64,000 nucleotides of DNA, taken from positions 32,123,501 through 32,187,500 of the forward strand of contig NC_083384.1 of NCBI RefSeq assembly GCF_031755915.1, written 5' to 3'. Every line of letters begins with the position of its first letter. Positions within the stretch are counted from its first letter, which is position 1. Positions 25,471-36,910 of the stretch are shown in pieces. The stretch is from Ziziphus jujuba (lineage: Eukaryota; Streptophyta; Magnoliopsida; Rosales; Rhamnaceae). A program made the translations under genes and the position numbers. The notes beneath the pieces were generated by a model. It was given only the letters and a program-made list of their open reading frames with translations, was not told where the DNA came from and searched no databases.

Positions 25471-26005
25471 GTGGACAAATCCGCGGAGAACCAATGCGTG
25501 ACTGCTGATACGAGCTTGCATCCACAATGATCGAATGGCGAGCTGGCTGGGGCATGCGATAACTATCTCTCCTCTGGAATCTGCCTCGTGGGCTTAACCC
25601 ATCACTGTCTGAGCCTGAGCTATGACTCTTCTTAGCTGCCCCCTGTCGAGGTACTCCGCTATACGAACCTTCGAATGATCTGCGCCTCGCGGGTCTGTGT
25701 ATCTCCTCCTGTCTCTCTAGCTCGAGCGCTGCATCCCTGGCGGACTGATAGGTGGGATGTACTGATCCAGAAAGGGTGTAGCCGATGCTCTCTTTCAATC
25801 CGTCTATGAACCTCACCTTCTTCGTGTGATCGTCGGGAATTAGGTGCATGTAGAATTCTGATAGTTCTCGGAATCTCCTCTCGTACTCTGTCACCGTCAT
25901 GTTCCCCTGTCGTAGTTCCTCGAACTCTCTCCTTCTTGCTTCACGGTAGGCAGGAGGACAAAACTCAGTAGAGAAGGCCATCTTGAACTGATCCCACGTA
26001 TGCCT
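25471..26005 (-). pseudogene. Ty3 gag fragment
   Basis: Minus strand: TWDQFKMAFSTEFCPPAY, then REFEELRQGNMTVTEYERRF, then a basic, Ser-rich linker, ending in RICPLC. This is the C-terminal half of a retrotransposon gag (capsid) domain, followed by the first Cys pair of a CCHC zinc knuckle. The knuckle is cut off by fusion to the LTR end, which continues the frame out of context to 25157. The N-terminal part of gag is missing; the start abuts integrase sequence in another frame. Confidence 0.8.
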
Positions 26006-26705
26006 TGCACGAACAACTGGGCTAACTTCTCGGGTGAAAAATGTTCTCGTACCGGTAGGAAGTGTGCCGACTTGGTGAGACGATCAATGATTACCCAAAT
26101 GCCGCGTACCTTCTAGGTGTGGAAGGAAGCTTGAATACGAAGTCCATGTTGAGTTCTTCCCACTTCCACACGGGAATCGGTAAAGATTGGAGTAGTCCCA
26201 AAGGCTTCTGTCTTTCTGCTTTCACTTGTTGACAAATCAAACACTTTGATACGAAGTCTGCCACTTCTCTCTTCATACCAATCCACCAATAATACTTAAC
26301 AAGCGTCCGATACATCTTGGTACTCCCAGGATGCATCGCATACATCGAGCTGTGCGCCTCCTCTAAAATCTCCTTCTTGAGTCCTGGAATATCCGGAACA
26401 CAAAGTCGTCCTTTATACACGAGGGCTCCATCCCTCCTTATGGAAAATTCCGGATCAAGACCTTCTTGTACCTTGCCCTTAATTGTCCTCAACTTAGGAT
26501 CTTCCATTTGGGTCTCTACTATACGATCCACCAACACCGGTCGTACCTGGAAGCTAGCCATGAGAACTCCTGAAGGATGCATATGCATTAACACCCCCAT
26601 CTTCTTCAACTCCACCATGAGAGGTAGTTGGATGACTTGGATGTGAGCAAGGGATCCAGTAGCCTTCTTACTCAAGGCATCTGCCACTACATTCGCCTAA
26701 TAGTG
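26006..26705 (-). pseudogene. Ty3 pol fragment: end of RNase H and integrase N-terminus
   Basis: The minus strand starts at ANVVADALSKKATGSL, the classic end of Ty3 RNase H. The integrase HHCC zinc-binding domain follows: EAHSSMYAMHPGSTKMY, then YYWWIGMKREVADFV and CLICQQVKAE. Then comes the start of the catalytic core with its first Asp (LNMDFVFKL). One frameshift near 26,105 is followed by WVIIDRLTKSAHFLPV and SPEKLAQLF in the next frame. The rest of the core, including the second Asp and Glu, is lost at the fusion with gag near 26,006. It is non-functional. Confidence 0.85.
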
Positions 26706-27479
26706 ACTTTAACTTCCCTCTTGTGCAACTTTCCTTCTCATGCCCACTAATTAAGGATATTCAAATTGGTCCACGAGAACACGATCTGCAAGTCTTGGTC
26801 ATAGTCGAACGCTAACCATAAGGTGCTTCTAAAGCATGCATCCTTAAACCAACAACCAACTCTCGTGACTCGATCAGCACTTTAAAAGGTTAGATTAGAA
26901 CTTAAGTCTAATTTCCTCAAATACTGGTATCACCAAGTTAAGGTTGAGATTAATTCACTTGTCTTCGATTACCCTCCTAGTACTTACAATTATAAAACCC
27001 TTGCTCCTCATTGATTAACCAATAGTCTTAACCTCGACAAACATCAATCTTTCTTTTAACTAAATCAAGGTCATGAATAAAATTTCTCAACATCCAAATA
27101 CCATTCTTGAAAACCCTAAGTTTCCCCCATTTCAAATAAATTCCATGAATCCACACCTTAAGCAATAAAGAATTTAAATCCTAATTCTAGCATCACCACC
27201 AATACTATGAACAAATCACTAGATCCTTAACCCAATAAAGTATTCCACATTTCTTAAATTCTAACTCCGTCCCAAAAATCATACTCCTTATCATTGTAAA
27301 TTATCACCAACAATATCAACCACCTTGAATCGATAAAGCACCACCAATACGAACCTTAAATCTCCAAGGAAATAAGATATCAAGATCTTAGCTTCTAGAA
27401 TGAAAAATAACCATGCTTAAACATCCAACCATGCCTAAGGAATCATCCTCATCTCATTAACCTCATCAACCACCAAGTA
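26706..27479. other. Internal non-coding part of the inner Ty3 element
   Basis: A/T-rich sequence with many short caccaa and cttaa motifs and no reading frame. RT and RNase H are absent. Its origin is unclear; it may be filler gained in the internal rearrangement or a decayed stretch of pol. Confidence 0.4.
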
Positions 27480-27800
27480 GAACTTTAGTCGCTATCCGGA
27501 TCTTGCTTGATTCTCTAAACGCTGTCGTACCTTCTCTTTGTGAACGAAAGTTTAAGCACGAAATCCATATTTACATCTCCCTACTTTTACTTATCGGTGA
27601 CCTAAGTACCTTTATTCGGATCTTGCAACTTCCTTTATCATGCCAAACCACCATGTCATCCAGTGAGCATTCCATACGTCTTGGTACCCTTGGGGTGTAT
27701 CGCATACTTTGAATCACGTGCTTCCTTTAAGATCTCCTTTTTGAACTCAACGATACCCTGCTTTGGATTCTCGACTGGCAATACTTAACCCTTAAGTCGC
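27480..27800 (-). pseudogene. Second, more decayed integrase fragment
   Basis: The minus strand reads, with frameshifts, FKKEILKEARDSKYAIHPKG and then NMDFVLKLSFTKRRYDS. This parallels LKKEILEEAHSSMYAMHPGS and NMDFVFKLPSTPRRYAA of the neighbouring fragment at 26,006-26,705. The zinc-finger stretch between them is scrambled by indels. It is a paralogous copy of the same domain within one element, so two copies were joined or one was captured. Confidence 0.6.
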
Positions 27801-28560
27801 TCTTGGAAAAACCATAACATAAAACAAATAATAAAATATATTTTTCAAATATACCTAACTTGCATAGGCAATTGTTAAAACTCCACATTGAAAATCATAT
27901 CTTAAAATCCATAGCATAAAATAAAATATGCACGCTTGTAATGGAGGTACGTACGACACCTTCTACATGTTACGTAATCCATGATTCCAACTGTCGCCGA
28001 CACTCTGCTACCAATACAAACCAGGGTGGTTGCCTATATTGGCCGTCCAATTCCCCGGGCTCGTAGGCAACATGATCATGGGGCTAGCTCTACATGGACC
28101 ACATTGGTTCGCCGCCTCCATATGGTGCAGTATAATATTAAACAATATAACATACAGATACATGTATGAACACAAACCAAAAATACTTGAATAAAACACC
28201 TTGAAAAGCATTTAAATTTTGATAATCGATCGGGAAAATATTTTGACGCCTTGAAATCGATCGACACACATCCTTAGGCAATCATCATTCTTCTCCATGA
28301 ACGAAACGGATACCATTCACGATGATAAGCTTGACCTTCAAAAAGAAAACGCATCCTCGACCATCGACTAGGCCATAGGAATTTCCCGTTAGGCTAGATG
28401 ATCCTAATTGACACCCTCGAAGATTAGAGTTATTCAAACTCGGGCAACGAATTTACTTCGAGACAAACAGAAAGAACGCTTTCACACGGGTAAAACGAGA
28501 GATTAAACACGGATAGGATGCACAACAATGCACAGTCCCTTAGGAATACTAGAACCTAGA

Positions 28561-28572
28561 GCTCTGATACCA
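28561..28572 (-). other. Primer-binding site of the inner Ty3 element
   Basis: Minus strand tggtatcagagc, two bases inside the 5' LTR end at 28575. This matches the 3' end complement of initiator tRNA-Met used by many plant LTR elements. It fixes the element's orientation as minus and identifies 28575-31555 as the 5' LTR. Confidence 0.85.
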
Positions 28573-28574
28573 AC

Positions 28575-31555
28575 TGTCAGGACCCGTCCAGAATTCCTCC
28601 TCCGGAACCCTAGACAGCCCTGATCCCAGGGAAATACCACCGAACCTTCCAACGGAAAATCCGGCAGCACCTCCCCTAAGGGATTTACTTACCATAAATT
28701 TACCTGCACTGAAAACACACTTCAAAAATATCCCCTTATTCCTCCTACAAACTACAAACTGGTTCCACAATTTTCAGCACTTCGAAATAAATACAGTAAT
28801 CCAGTGCATAATAAATACAACAAGAGTGAAAGAAATATTACAACTGCAATAAAAGAATAACAGGGTACTGCCGAACTAAAACAGCGAGGAAGATCAAGTC
28901 CGCTCCGAGTGAACACCGACAACCTGGTACCTAGAGGAACGAAATTTAAGAGTGTGAGATGCTAATCATCTCAGTGAGCGACCCTACTACTATACCATAT
29001 ATTATCACAGTAATAAGTATAAATAATAATTATTTGGAAATAATATTTTCTCTCAAAACCCTTACAATTCTCTCAGTTGGAAAGGTTCCCCTTTTAAAAC
29101 AATTTCACAAAACCCTTTATCCATATTCCCCGAAACCAAGACATCAATTAAATACCAGAAGCGGTAACAATTATATCTTTAATTCCAATTCAGTTTCCAA
29201 ACATTTTATTTTTAAAACACAGTTCTGAAAATCATTTGATGCACCCACTATATACCAGTGGCGCCAACAGTACCCAGCGTCCCAAGGTACCGCCAGACAG
29301 GAGGTTATAGAAAGAAACCGGCATACGGTCGCGTGGCGTCCCACAGCGCCGCTGCTAACCTGGTGTCCCGGCCAAAGGGGGGTGGCCGCCCTCTCCGATG
29401 GCATCCACAGGACACCCTCATAATATCAACCGCGCGCTACTCACACCCACCTGCGCGCTAATCACAACCGTGTGCACACTAACCATATCACATATACCAT
29501 ATCACATAATCAGAACACCAGTACGTGCACGGTGCATCTAAAAATTATAAAATCCATAAATTTAAATCATAAAACAAATTTCACATTTTTCATAAACATA
29601 GCGGGCATAATCCATCCGCTTGAACCGGGAAATTCTCCACAATTTCCTTATAATCCATACCGTAAATTCCATGATTTTCAAATCCACCAACTCCCAAATC
29701 CTTCAATTCAAATATCCACATTTTTTCCAAGCATAAATAATTTCTCGAAATATCATAATCAAATCTCATAATATTCCATGGGCATATTTTATAAAAATTG
29801 AAATCACCAATATAACCAAATATTTTTCTTGAAATATTTGAAAATCAAATCGTGCCCAATTTACCATTAAAACCACACCAATTTCAAAATCCTCAAAACC
29901 ATAAAATAATTCCACATGGCATAAATTGTAGAATTCGCATTTTCTTAAATCCAATAAATTCATAAATAATTCTACAATAAATTCAATAAATATTTGGCAC
30001 ATAGAAATTAAATTCCAAATATTTAATTCACACATAATATATTCATCAATTAAATTCCCCAAAATTAATTTGAAGGTGGGTCACTCACCTGGAGCACGCA
30101 ATTAACCCATGATCCACTACGGGATCAATTCTACGACTCACCGGTGCTCCTAGAACAAAATTCACAGACAGTCAAATAAATTAATATTTTATTCGGGTAA
30201 ATAATACCCGGTACCCGGGGGGTCAAAACACAAACGATAACTAAAATTTACGAATCATATACCGAATCGAAGCTCGAGTGATGCTAATCACAGATCCGGT
30301 CTTAATTTCCGATGATCGTACCCGACGGGGTCGGAATTTTATCGGGAAGCTTTTCGGGTTTCGGCTCCGCAATTCTCCCAAACCGTCGCGAATTGGTGGA
30401 AACGGAAGTCGGATTTGGGTTCAGGAGGTCGAACACTGCGGACTGGAGCTGGCCGGAATTTTCGGGGTACTCGCCGGAACAGTAATTTCCGGCGGGCCGC
30501 CACGTCACCGGCAACCGTCGCCGGAACAGTAATTTCCGACGGTGGCCGTTTGCTGTGAAATTTTGCAGATTTGTAGATCGTGAGGAGAGCAATCCAACGG
30601 GACCGACGGTGAGCAAAACGGAGGTCGGACGGCGGAGAAATCACCGTTTGAAGATTTTCGACCCCTCGCCGGAAAACGCTCCGATCCCGGCGCGTCGGTG
30701 GTCCGATGGCCGTGATTTTTGGTGGGTAGGCCGGACTTGAGGAGAGGATGCTGGGTGTATGGCGCGTGTACTGTATATCGGCCGGAATAGTGCCGATTCG
30801 CGGTGGCCGGCGGTGGAGGGGAAAAATCGCCGCCAAACTTCGGACGTCCGATCCGGGCGCGTCCGGCGGCCGTTCGCCGTGAAATTTGGAGGTTTTGCCG
30901 GAAATGAGGTGGGCAATCTGGCTGGCCGGCGCGTGTACAGTAACTAGGCCGGAAAAACATGAAAATGACCGGCGGCCGGCGGGTCCTCTCTCTCTCTCTT
31001 TCTCTCTCCTCTCTCTCTTTCTCTCTCTTCTCTCTCTTTCTCTCTCTTCCCCGAGAGTTTTTCAAAATTAAAACCCTGCATGACACTGTTCATGCCACGT
31101 GGACCAATCAGAAACTGACACGTGGCGTTTCACTGTTCACCGACCCAAAAAATATTAAAATAATACGGTATCCGGTAAACTTCAAACGTCCATAACTTTT
31201 TAACCGGATGTCCGTTTTGAGCGTGCCGCTAGTCTGTGAACTCGTATCGACGAGCACTTCACAACCATGCATGAGTCAAAGCTCAATTCCCCATAAACAA
31301 AAAGTCAACTCCGGCACCCCTTGGACAGTTTGGACCGCAACTTGTTTCATCCATAACTTTCAAACCGTAGCTCCGTTTTCGACGTGCTACCAGTCTACGA
31401 ACTCGTGGCATCGTGCACTTCGCCACGGTGCCCTAGTCAACTCAAAATTCTCACCGAGTCAAAAAGTCAACTTTTGACCCCCTTCGATCAACGGTCAACG
31501 GTCAACCTCGGTCAACGTGCACGGATTCCGGTGCGATTTGGGACGGGGTGTTACA
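28575..31555 (-). repeat. 5' LTR of the inner Ty3 element, complete, 2,981 bp
   Basis: TG...CA boundaries, followed by a primer-binding site two bases inside. In minus-strand order the U3 begins with tgac-rich DNA carrying a 161-bp-spaced duplicated block (cataactttt at 31191, cataactttc at 31352). Next come a ct-rich tract (30,990-31,050 on plus) and a GC-rich segment of ccgg-type repeats (30,280-30,960). An A/T-rich region and a conserved aggtgggtcactcacctgg stretch (about 30,072) follow. The many overlapping apparent reading frames in the GC-rich part follow from its low stop-codon density and look non-coding. Confidence 0.88.
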
Positions 31556-32378
31556 CATCCACTGGCCATTCGGCCGGAGATTTGGCTGCTGGTGTCACCC
31601 AGCCGCGGGCTTTCACGTCGGTCGGCGTGTGGATCCTTCCGGTGGCCGGTGAGAACAAAAACGGTGAGGCCGAGAGGGAGGAAGGAAAGGAAAAGAAGAA
31701 GAAAGAAGAAGAAGGAAGAAGAAGAAGAAGAAGAAGGAGAAGGGCCCGTGGCCCTTTTTTCCACGTGGAGAAAAGAAAAAAAAGAAAAAAGAAAAGAAAA
31801 AGAAAGAAATAAATAAATAAAAAGAAATAAATTAAAAATAATATTATAATATAAAATAACAATAAAATAATATGGTATTAAACATGGTTGACATGTGGTA
31901 TCTCAACATGGTGACACATGATCACATTTATTAAGTCACACGTGGCACATTGTTACACGTTTAAAAATAATATTAAAATAATACAGTATTTGAAAAACTC
32001 TACAGATCCATAACTTTCAAACCACATGTCCAAATCGAACGGGCCGTTAGTCTACGGACTCATATCGACGAGTACTTTACAACCATGCATGAGTCAAAGC
32101 TCAACTTTGCATGAATAAAAAGTCAACTCCGGCATCCCTTGGACAGTTTGGACCTCAACTTGTTTTGCTCATAACTTTCAAACCGTAGCTCCGTTTTCAA
32201 CGTGCTACTAGTCTACGAACTCGTGCCAACGTGTACTTCATAACGATATCTCAGTCAACCTAGAATTCCATCCGAGTCAAAAAGTCAATTTTTGACCCCT
32301 TCGGTCAATGGTCAACGGTAACCCTCGGTCAAAGTTGGAAAACTTCTGTTGTACTTTGGGACGGGATGTTACACTAGA

Positions 32379-32908
32379 GCCCCGGAACACCTTAGTGGAC
32401 CTTTTGTTCAGGACTGCCTTAATGGATTTCGAATCCATGAAAAGTTGAACAAATATAAGTCATAAGACCATTCAATGAGTCAGATATCTGAGATTGTTAA
32501 AATGAGTGAAGCATCCAAGAGTGCTATAATGGATCTATGATCTTGAATTGCCAAACTGATGAGAATCTACTCATACACGTACAACCAACTATGCATTAGG
32601 GTGCTGATCTTTTACAAATGAAGTCGGGACCAATCACTAGGATACAAGCTAGGAAATTCAAAGACAATCTGATTAGCTTCATCCAATGAGTGATTCAATC
32701 TCAAGAGGGCATGATATTATCCGAAGATCTAAAACCTATCTTGTGTATCCAAGTTACGAAGGAGAAAATGGACCAGGCAAGCTGTTTTGGTACATTTTTG
32801 GACCCCGGACAGCAAGGAATAAATTCAACACTTTATGAACTCAATTGACATCACCAAGAGGCCATGGAATCATGTCAAAGCAGAATCAAAAGCATTTAAA
32901 TTCCACTT
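32379..32908 (+). pseudogene. 3' end of a Ty3-type polyprotein, decayed
   Basis: The plus strand near 32,622-32,780 reads SGPITRIQARKFKDNLISFI and continues to LKPILCIQVTKEKM with few stops. The minus strand near 62,940-62,800 has the parallel TGPITRAQIKGFKDNLGAFI. GPITRxxAK-type motifs occur at the C-terminus of plant Ty3 polyproteins just before the 3' LTR. The upstream part is lost where the solo LTR inserted (ctaga at 32374-32378). Confidence 0.5.
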
Positions 32909-33682
32909 GTGTGCATGACTTTTCTTGTTGGCTGAAATTGCTAATTTTGGTGCTGACTTTGACTTCTTTTGTTATTCAAGTAAGTTTGACTTATTCCAAT
33001 CAAAGGGCAATGTATGGGAATCGTTATTAATCCCATTTGGCATCTTACATGGCATATGAGAGATGATTTGGAGCCTAAACTAGCTGAAGATTGGATAAAG
33101 ACAGCTTAGTTGTCAACTAGTCAACTAGTTTTTTAATTTGAGTTTGACTTTTTGTTTCAAGAAATTATATTTTATTTTGGTTTTTATTTGTTTATTTGCT
33201 GGACAAATTAACTTAGGAAAATTGATATTTTATTATTTCAATTGTAAATTAATTAATTCCTAATTCATAATAAAGGAATTAATTAATCCAAATTAAATTA
33301 GGAAATGATTGAAATTCGGGCAACACCATTGTTTCCTTATCACTATGGTCGGTTTTAACCTAGTGTTTTAGGATTTTGTTTTGTGAACTTTAGCCTATTT
33401 AAATGTTTATTTTCTCAATAAAATTCAGTACATTATTCATACAGAAAAATATTTGTGAGAGAGAATTTTTTTTATTCTTTTTGAAAATCTAAAATACTTA
33501 ATAGAAATAAAGTATTTTATTTTGACTTATCAATAGGACATTCATCACCTATTGTGGCGTATTTTTCATATACCAAGGTTTCTAATCACAAGTTGATTAG
33601 GAGTTAAGGTGACTATTAGAACCTGAACTTAATTGTGATCCTGACTACGGATTTAGGAGTAAATTGACTTAGGTTCGTATTA
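32909..33682 (+). mobile_element. 3' LTR of a Ty3 family, plus orientation (copy A)
   Basis: About 774 bp from tgtgtgcatgact to ttaggttcgtatta. It aligns along its length with the reverse complement of 61868-62646. Shared blocks include atttgctggacaaa, ttaattaattcctaattca, gcctatttaaa, tttgacttatcaatagg, cacctattgtggcgt and ggtttctaatcaca. gcctatttaaa followed by tcaataaa looks like the element's TATA box and polyadenylation signal. The end coordinates are estimates. Confidence 0.65.
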
Positions 33683-35950
33683 TAAATGCCACTTGTTTTT
33701 TTAAAACAATTGAAAACCAGTTTTTACTCTCCATTTTGGAAATATAGTATAGAAAACATGACCAAATAAATTATTGCATTAATTTAGATAAATTTCTTAG
33801 TTTTGAGCAAGCTTTTTTTAATCTACAAATGGTTAAAAAGTATGGGTTGTAAAGCCAAATTTTGATTAGATTTTATAAAACCATGTAACATTAGTGTGAG
33901 ACTCTAACTAATTTTACATATTAAATGTCCATTTAGTATAATTGGCGAAAATAAAATTTTTATTTTGCAGCTTTCTATCATATATTATTTATAAAAACTT
34001 ATTAAAAAATTAATGACTATTTAGTTATAAGTAAAAAAAAATTATATTAAATGATTTTTGAGATTTTATATAAACTAAAAAACAAATAGTTTTTATTAGA
34101 AAAGTTCATAATTTAAATTTTTCTAAAATAATTTAATAAAAGCCCATTTTTTAATTAGCAAGTAATTTTTAATTGTAAAAATCTTATTTTTTTGACATGT
34201 ACCATCAAATAAAGTTAGACCTACTCTTTTACCATCAAATCACATAATCATACATTTAAAATAATTAATAGTTATACACTAATTTTTTAAAATTAATGAT
34301 AATTTAACACTGAAATATAATAATTTGGCAATAGGATGAATTCTTATTATTGCTTTATTTGACAATTATTAAGGAATATGAGAAAGCGACAAATGAACCA
34401 ATGGTCTATATTGACCGAAGAAAGTGAAGCTATCTAAGTGGACAAACGAATTTGGATTTTGAAGAAGTGGTTCTGACAATGCTTCCCAACAACACCAAAT
34501 TTCTTCATTCCACGTTCCAATAAACGCTCGTAAATTGATATGGTCGTTTCTTGTCTTCTTAATTTCAGTTGCATGTGTATGTGGTCCAGGGTGTACGTGA
34601 AGGATTTCATCTTTAACAAAGTATTGAATCAATAATTGATTGATAAGGTAACTAAATGGTAAATAAATTTTACTATTTTTTCAACCATTTCTAACTCGTT
34701 TTCAGTTTACTGTTACTGATAGCATATTCGTCATTCCTTCCTTCTAATGTTAGTGAATTTGCGCTCTTGTGTTAGTCACTTCGCCATGTTCTCATGCTTA
34801 ACATTTAGATTTGAAATAGATTCAGAAAGGTCTATATAATATTCCACCCAAAATCAATGTCTGAAAACTCCAAAAAGCGAAGCTCCCAATAGGCCCAGTG
34901 CCACTCACGCCACTAGTCTAAAACCACGATTTATTTGTCGATTTTCTTGTTTTTGTTTTGTTTTTTTCTTTTTTTTTTTTTTAAGAGAAAAAGAGCAAGA
35001 AGATAAAAAAACCAACGCAATGCAACGCAATTTTATTATTACGTCGTACTAATGTATTTAGTATAAAAAAAAAACCTTTTTTTTGGTAAATTAGTGTTAA
35101 AAAAAAAAAACTTTGGCACATTTAAGTTAATAAACAAAATAAGACTTATTCAGTTTTATTATAATTATAATAATATTTTATTATTATTATTTTTTAAAAA
35201 AGAAATGAAATCGTAGGCTGAACTGAGCTATTGCAGTCCAGATTAATTCCAGCTGTGTTCTTTGACCCAAAAAAAACAAAAGGTGGCGAATTGAATATTA
35301 TATAATAGTGACACTGTCTCCATTGGAAATCGGGAACCCAAACATAAGAAAATATGAACAGAAAAGAAAAAAATACAAATTAAGAAAAACAAAAACAAAA
35401 AAAAAAAAAAGCAGGGGCCAGTTTGAGAGAGATGGAAATCATTGAACGGGACGCTGAGATGGGGAGTAAATTCAGGCTGGTCAGTCTCCTGTGAACACTC
35501 ATATTCTGCCACCCGTCAGCGTCTTGTAGTAGACCAAATCCTCTTTCACTGGTCTTCTCTTTATAGGCTCCAATCTACATCCTCTCTCCATTTTTAGATA
35601 AACAGAATTTTATAGAAAAAAAAATAAAAAAAAAAGAAGAAGAAAAATTAGCAATATCCATACATAACTACTCGTTGCTTTTATTCTTATTATTTTATTT
35701 AATAATAATATCCGTTTTCTTGTACTCACTACTACCTCCTATAATTGCGGAGTCTTTCAACGTTCATTGTTCATGTTTACTATTGTTGTAACCTTTTAAT
35801 CCCGCTTTTTCTTTATATGCCTTCTCTCACCTTTTGGTCCTTTTCTTAACTCCTTTTTCTGCTCCTAGTTTTTTTCAATTTTTTTTTTCTGATCTAGTTC
35901 ATAAAAGAACAAAAAAATGAAAATGACAATCTCTAGCATAAATCAGATAC
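33683..35950. other. AT-rich intergenic DNA upstream of the PMT18-like gene
   Basis: A/T-rich with homopolymers (34,965-34,982, 35,098-35,111, 35,396-35,410). A less A/T-rich patch at 34,369-34,640 carries an 87-codon minus-strand frame with no recognised domain. The last several hundred bases should include the promoter of the PMT18-like gene, but no unambiguous TATA box stands out among the A/T tracts. Confidence 0.4.
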
Positions 35951-36029
35951 AGAGAAGTTTAATTCTTGTTTGCTTCAGATGATATATTGTAGTTGTGCTG
36001 CAATTGCCATAGTGGAGAGTCGTTTTCAG

Positions 36030-36869
36030 GTGTGCTGCTTCTTCTTTCTTTTTTGCTATTTTTGTTTTTTTTTTTTTTTGTCTTATGTTTTATGTTTTAT
36101 ATTTTTTTTTTTTGTTTTTCTTCACTGGATTTCTAGCTATTCAGGTTTCATTAGCACCAAATAATGAAAAAAAGAAAAGAAAAGTAAAGAAAGTGTTAGT
36201 TTAGAGTTCTTTTTTTAAGTTTGAGAGAGGCGACGAGGGTTGCATTTTTTTCGATCTTTAGCTTGAGCTTTGATGATGTTTTGCCAGATTAGATACTGCC
36301 ACTTTTGGCTGTGCAACAATTAGATTTCTTTTCTTCAAGATTTTTTAGTCTGATTTTTAGCTCTCCTTCGAGTCCTAAGTCTTTCAGTTCAGCGCCATCC
36401 TCAACCGTGTCAACTAACTTTTTTTCTGAGTACCTATTACCTAACGCGATAAAACTTTAATCGCTTATGTTTGTGGGTTTTCTGCTCATCTTTTCCATTG
36501 TCTTCAAGTTTTCAGCGTTTTTTTTTTTTTTTTTTTTTTTCTCTCTCTCTCTCTCTCTTTATTATTACTATCATTATTTTTTCCATGGAAATGAAACGAG
36601 TCCCCTTTTATGTGAATATTTTCTTTCCTCTCTCTTTCTCTTTTCTCTTTTTTTCTTTTTACTTGTATGACCATGTAACGATTTTTCATTGTTTAGGACT
36701 GAAAAGTATTACGTTTCTCACATTTTAAGTAGAAGTTGTTGCAGAGACTTAATTATTAATTATTGTGTTGAAATCTCTGTTCTGCATTTCGTCATCCACA
36801 TCTTACATCGCTTCTTATATTTAATTTGTGATTAAGTAAAATTTAACTTTTCCTTTCTTTTCTGAGCAG
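36030..36869 (+). other. Probable 5' UTR intron of the PMT18-like gene
   Basis: A donor-like ttttcag/gtgtgc at 36030 pairs with an acceptor-like ttctgagcag/gtg ending at 36869, 41 bases before the start codon. The acceptor follows a clear pyrimidine-rich tract. Inside are a T-run and CT repeat at 36519-36558. The donor is less certain than the acceptor. Many plant genes of this type have a leader intron. Confidence 0.45.
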
Positions 36870-36910
36870 GTGTATGATCGGCTTGCATTGAAAACATTCT
36901 AGTGATAAAA

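Larger units (their letters stand above)
25294..31555 (-). mobile_element. Young, internally rearranged Ty3 (Tekay/Del-like) element nested in the solo LTR
   Basis: Both outer ends are intact: TGTAACACCCCGTCCC begins the minus-strand element at 31555 and ...CGGGTCCTGACA ends it at 25294. It is flanked by catcc at 25289-25293 and 31556-31560, a 5-bp target duplication. In element order it holds a 5' LTR of 2,981 bp (31555-28575), a primer-binding site, a leader, a decayed integrase piece (about 27,800-27,480), a better integrase piece (about 26,705-26,006), a gag piece (about 26,005-25,471), and only the last 177 bp of the 3' LTR. Gag after integrase shows internal scrambling, and the cut 3' LTR shows deletion after insertion. 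LTR length, primer site and gag style suggest the Tekay/Del chromovirus group; this is inference, as the chromodomain is absent. Confidence 0.88.
23275..32373 (-). mobile_element. Older Ty3 solo LTR, split by a nested element (halves 23275-25293 and 31561-32373)
   Basis: The left half starts tgtcagaactcgtcc and the right half ends ggacgggatgttaca. On the minus strand this is an LTR beginning TGTAACATCCCGTCC and ending in ...CTGACA. The flanks are identical 5-mers ctaga at 23270-23274 and 32374-32378. The halves are complementary: the left aligns with the U5-side two thirds of the intact LTR at 28575-31555 and the right with its U3 end. They meet at gatcccggcgcatcc / actggccattcggccgg, matching continuous sequence near 30,682 of the intact LTR. 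No internal region or second LTR belongs to it, so it is a solo LTR of about 2.8 kb. Similarity to the inner LTR is clearly below identity, so it is older. Confidence 0.88.

Noticed and set aside
30278..31090. Many overlapping open frames on both strands (up to 193 codons)
   Set aside because: They lie in the GC-rich part of the inner LTR, where stop codons are rare by chance. The compositions (RERERE, PPP) reflect simple repeats and no domain is present.
31384..31862. Arg/Lys/Glu-rich frames around 31.4-31.9 kb
   Set aside because: These are translations of a gaagaaga/aaaag tract in the outer solo LTR, crossing the nested-insertion boundary. They are not genes.
34369..34640. 87-codon minus-strand frame upstream of the PMT18-like gene
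   Set aside because: It looks more protein-like than its surroundings but has no recognisable family or splice partners, so it is not called.
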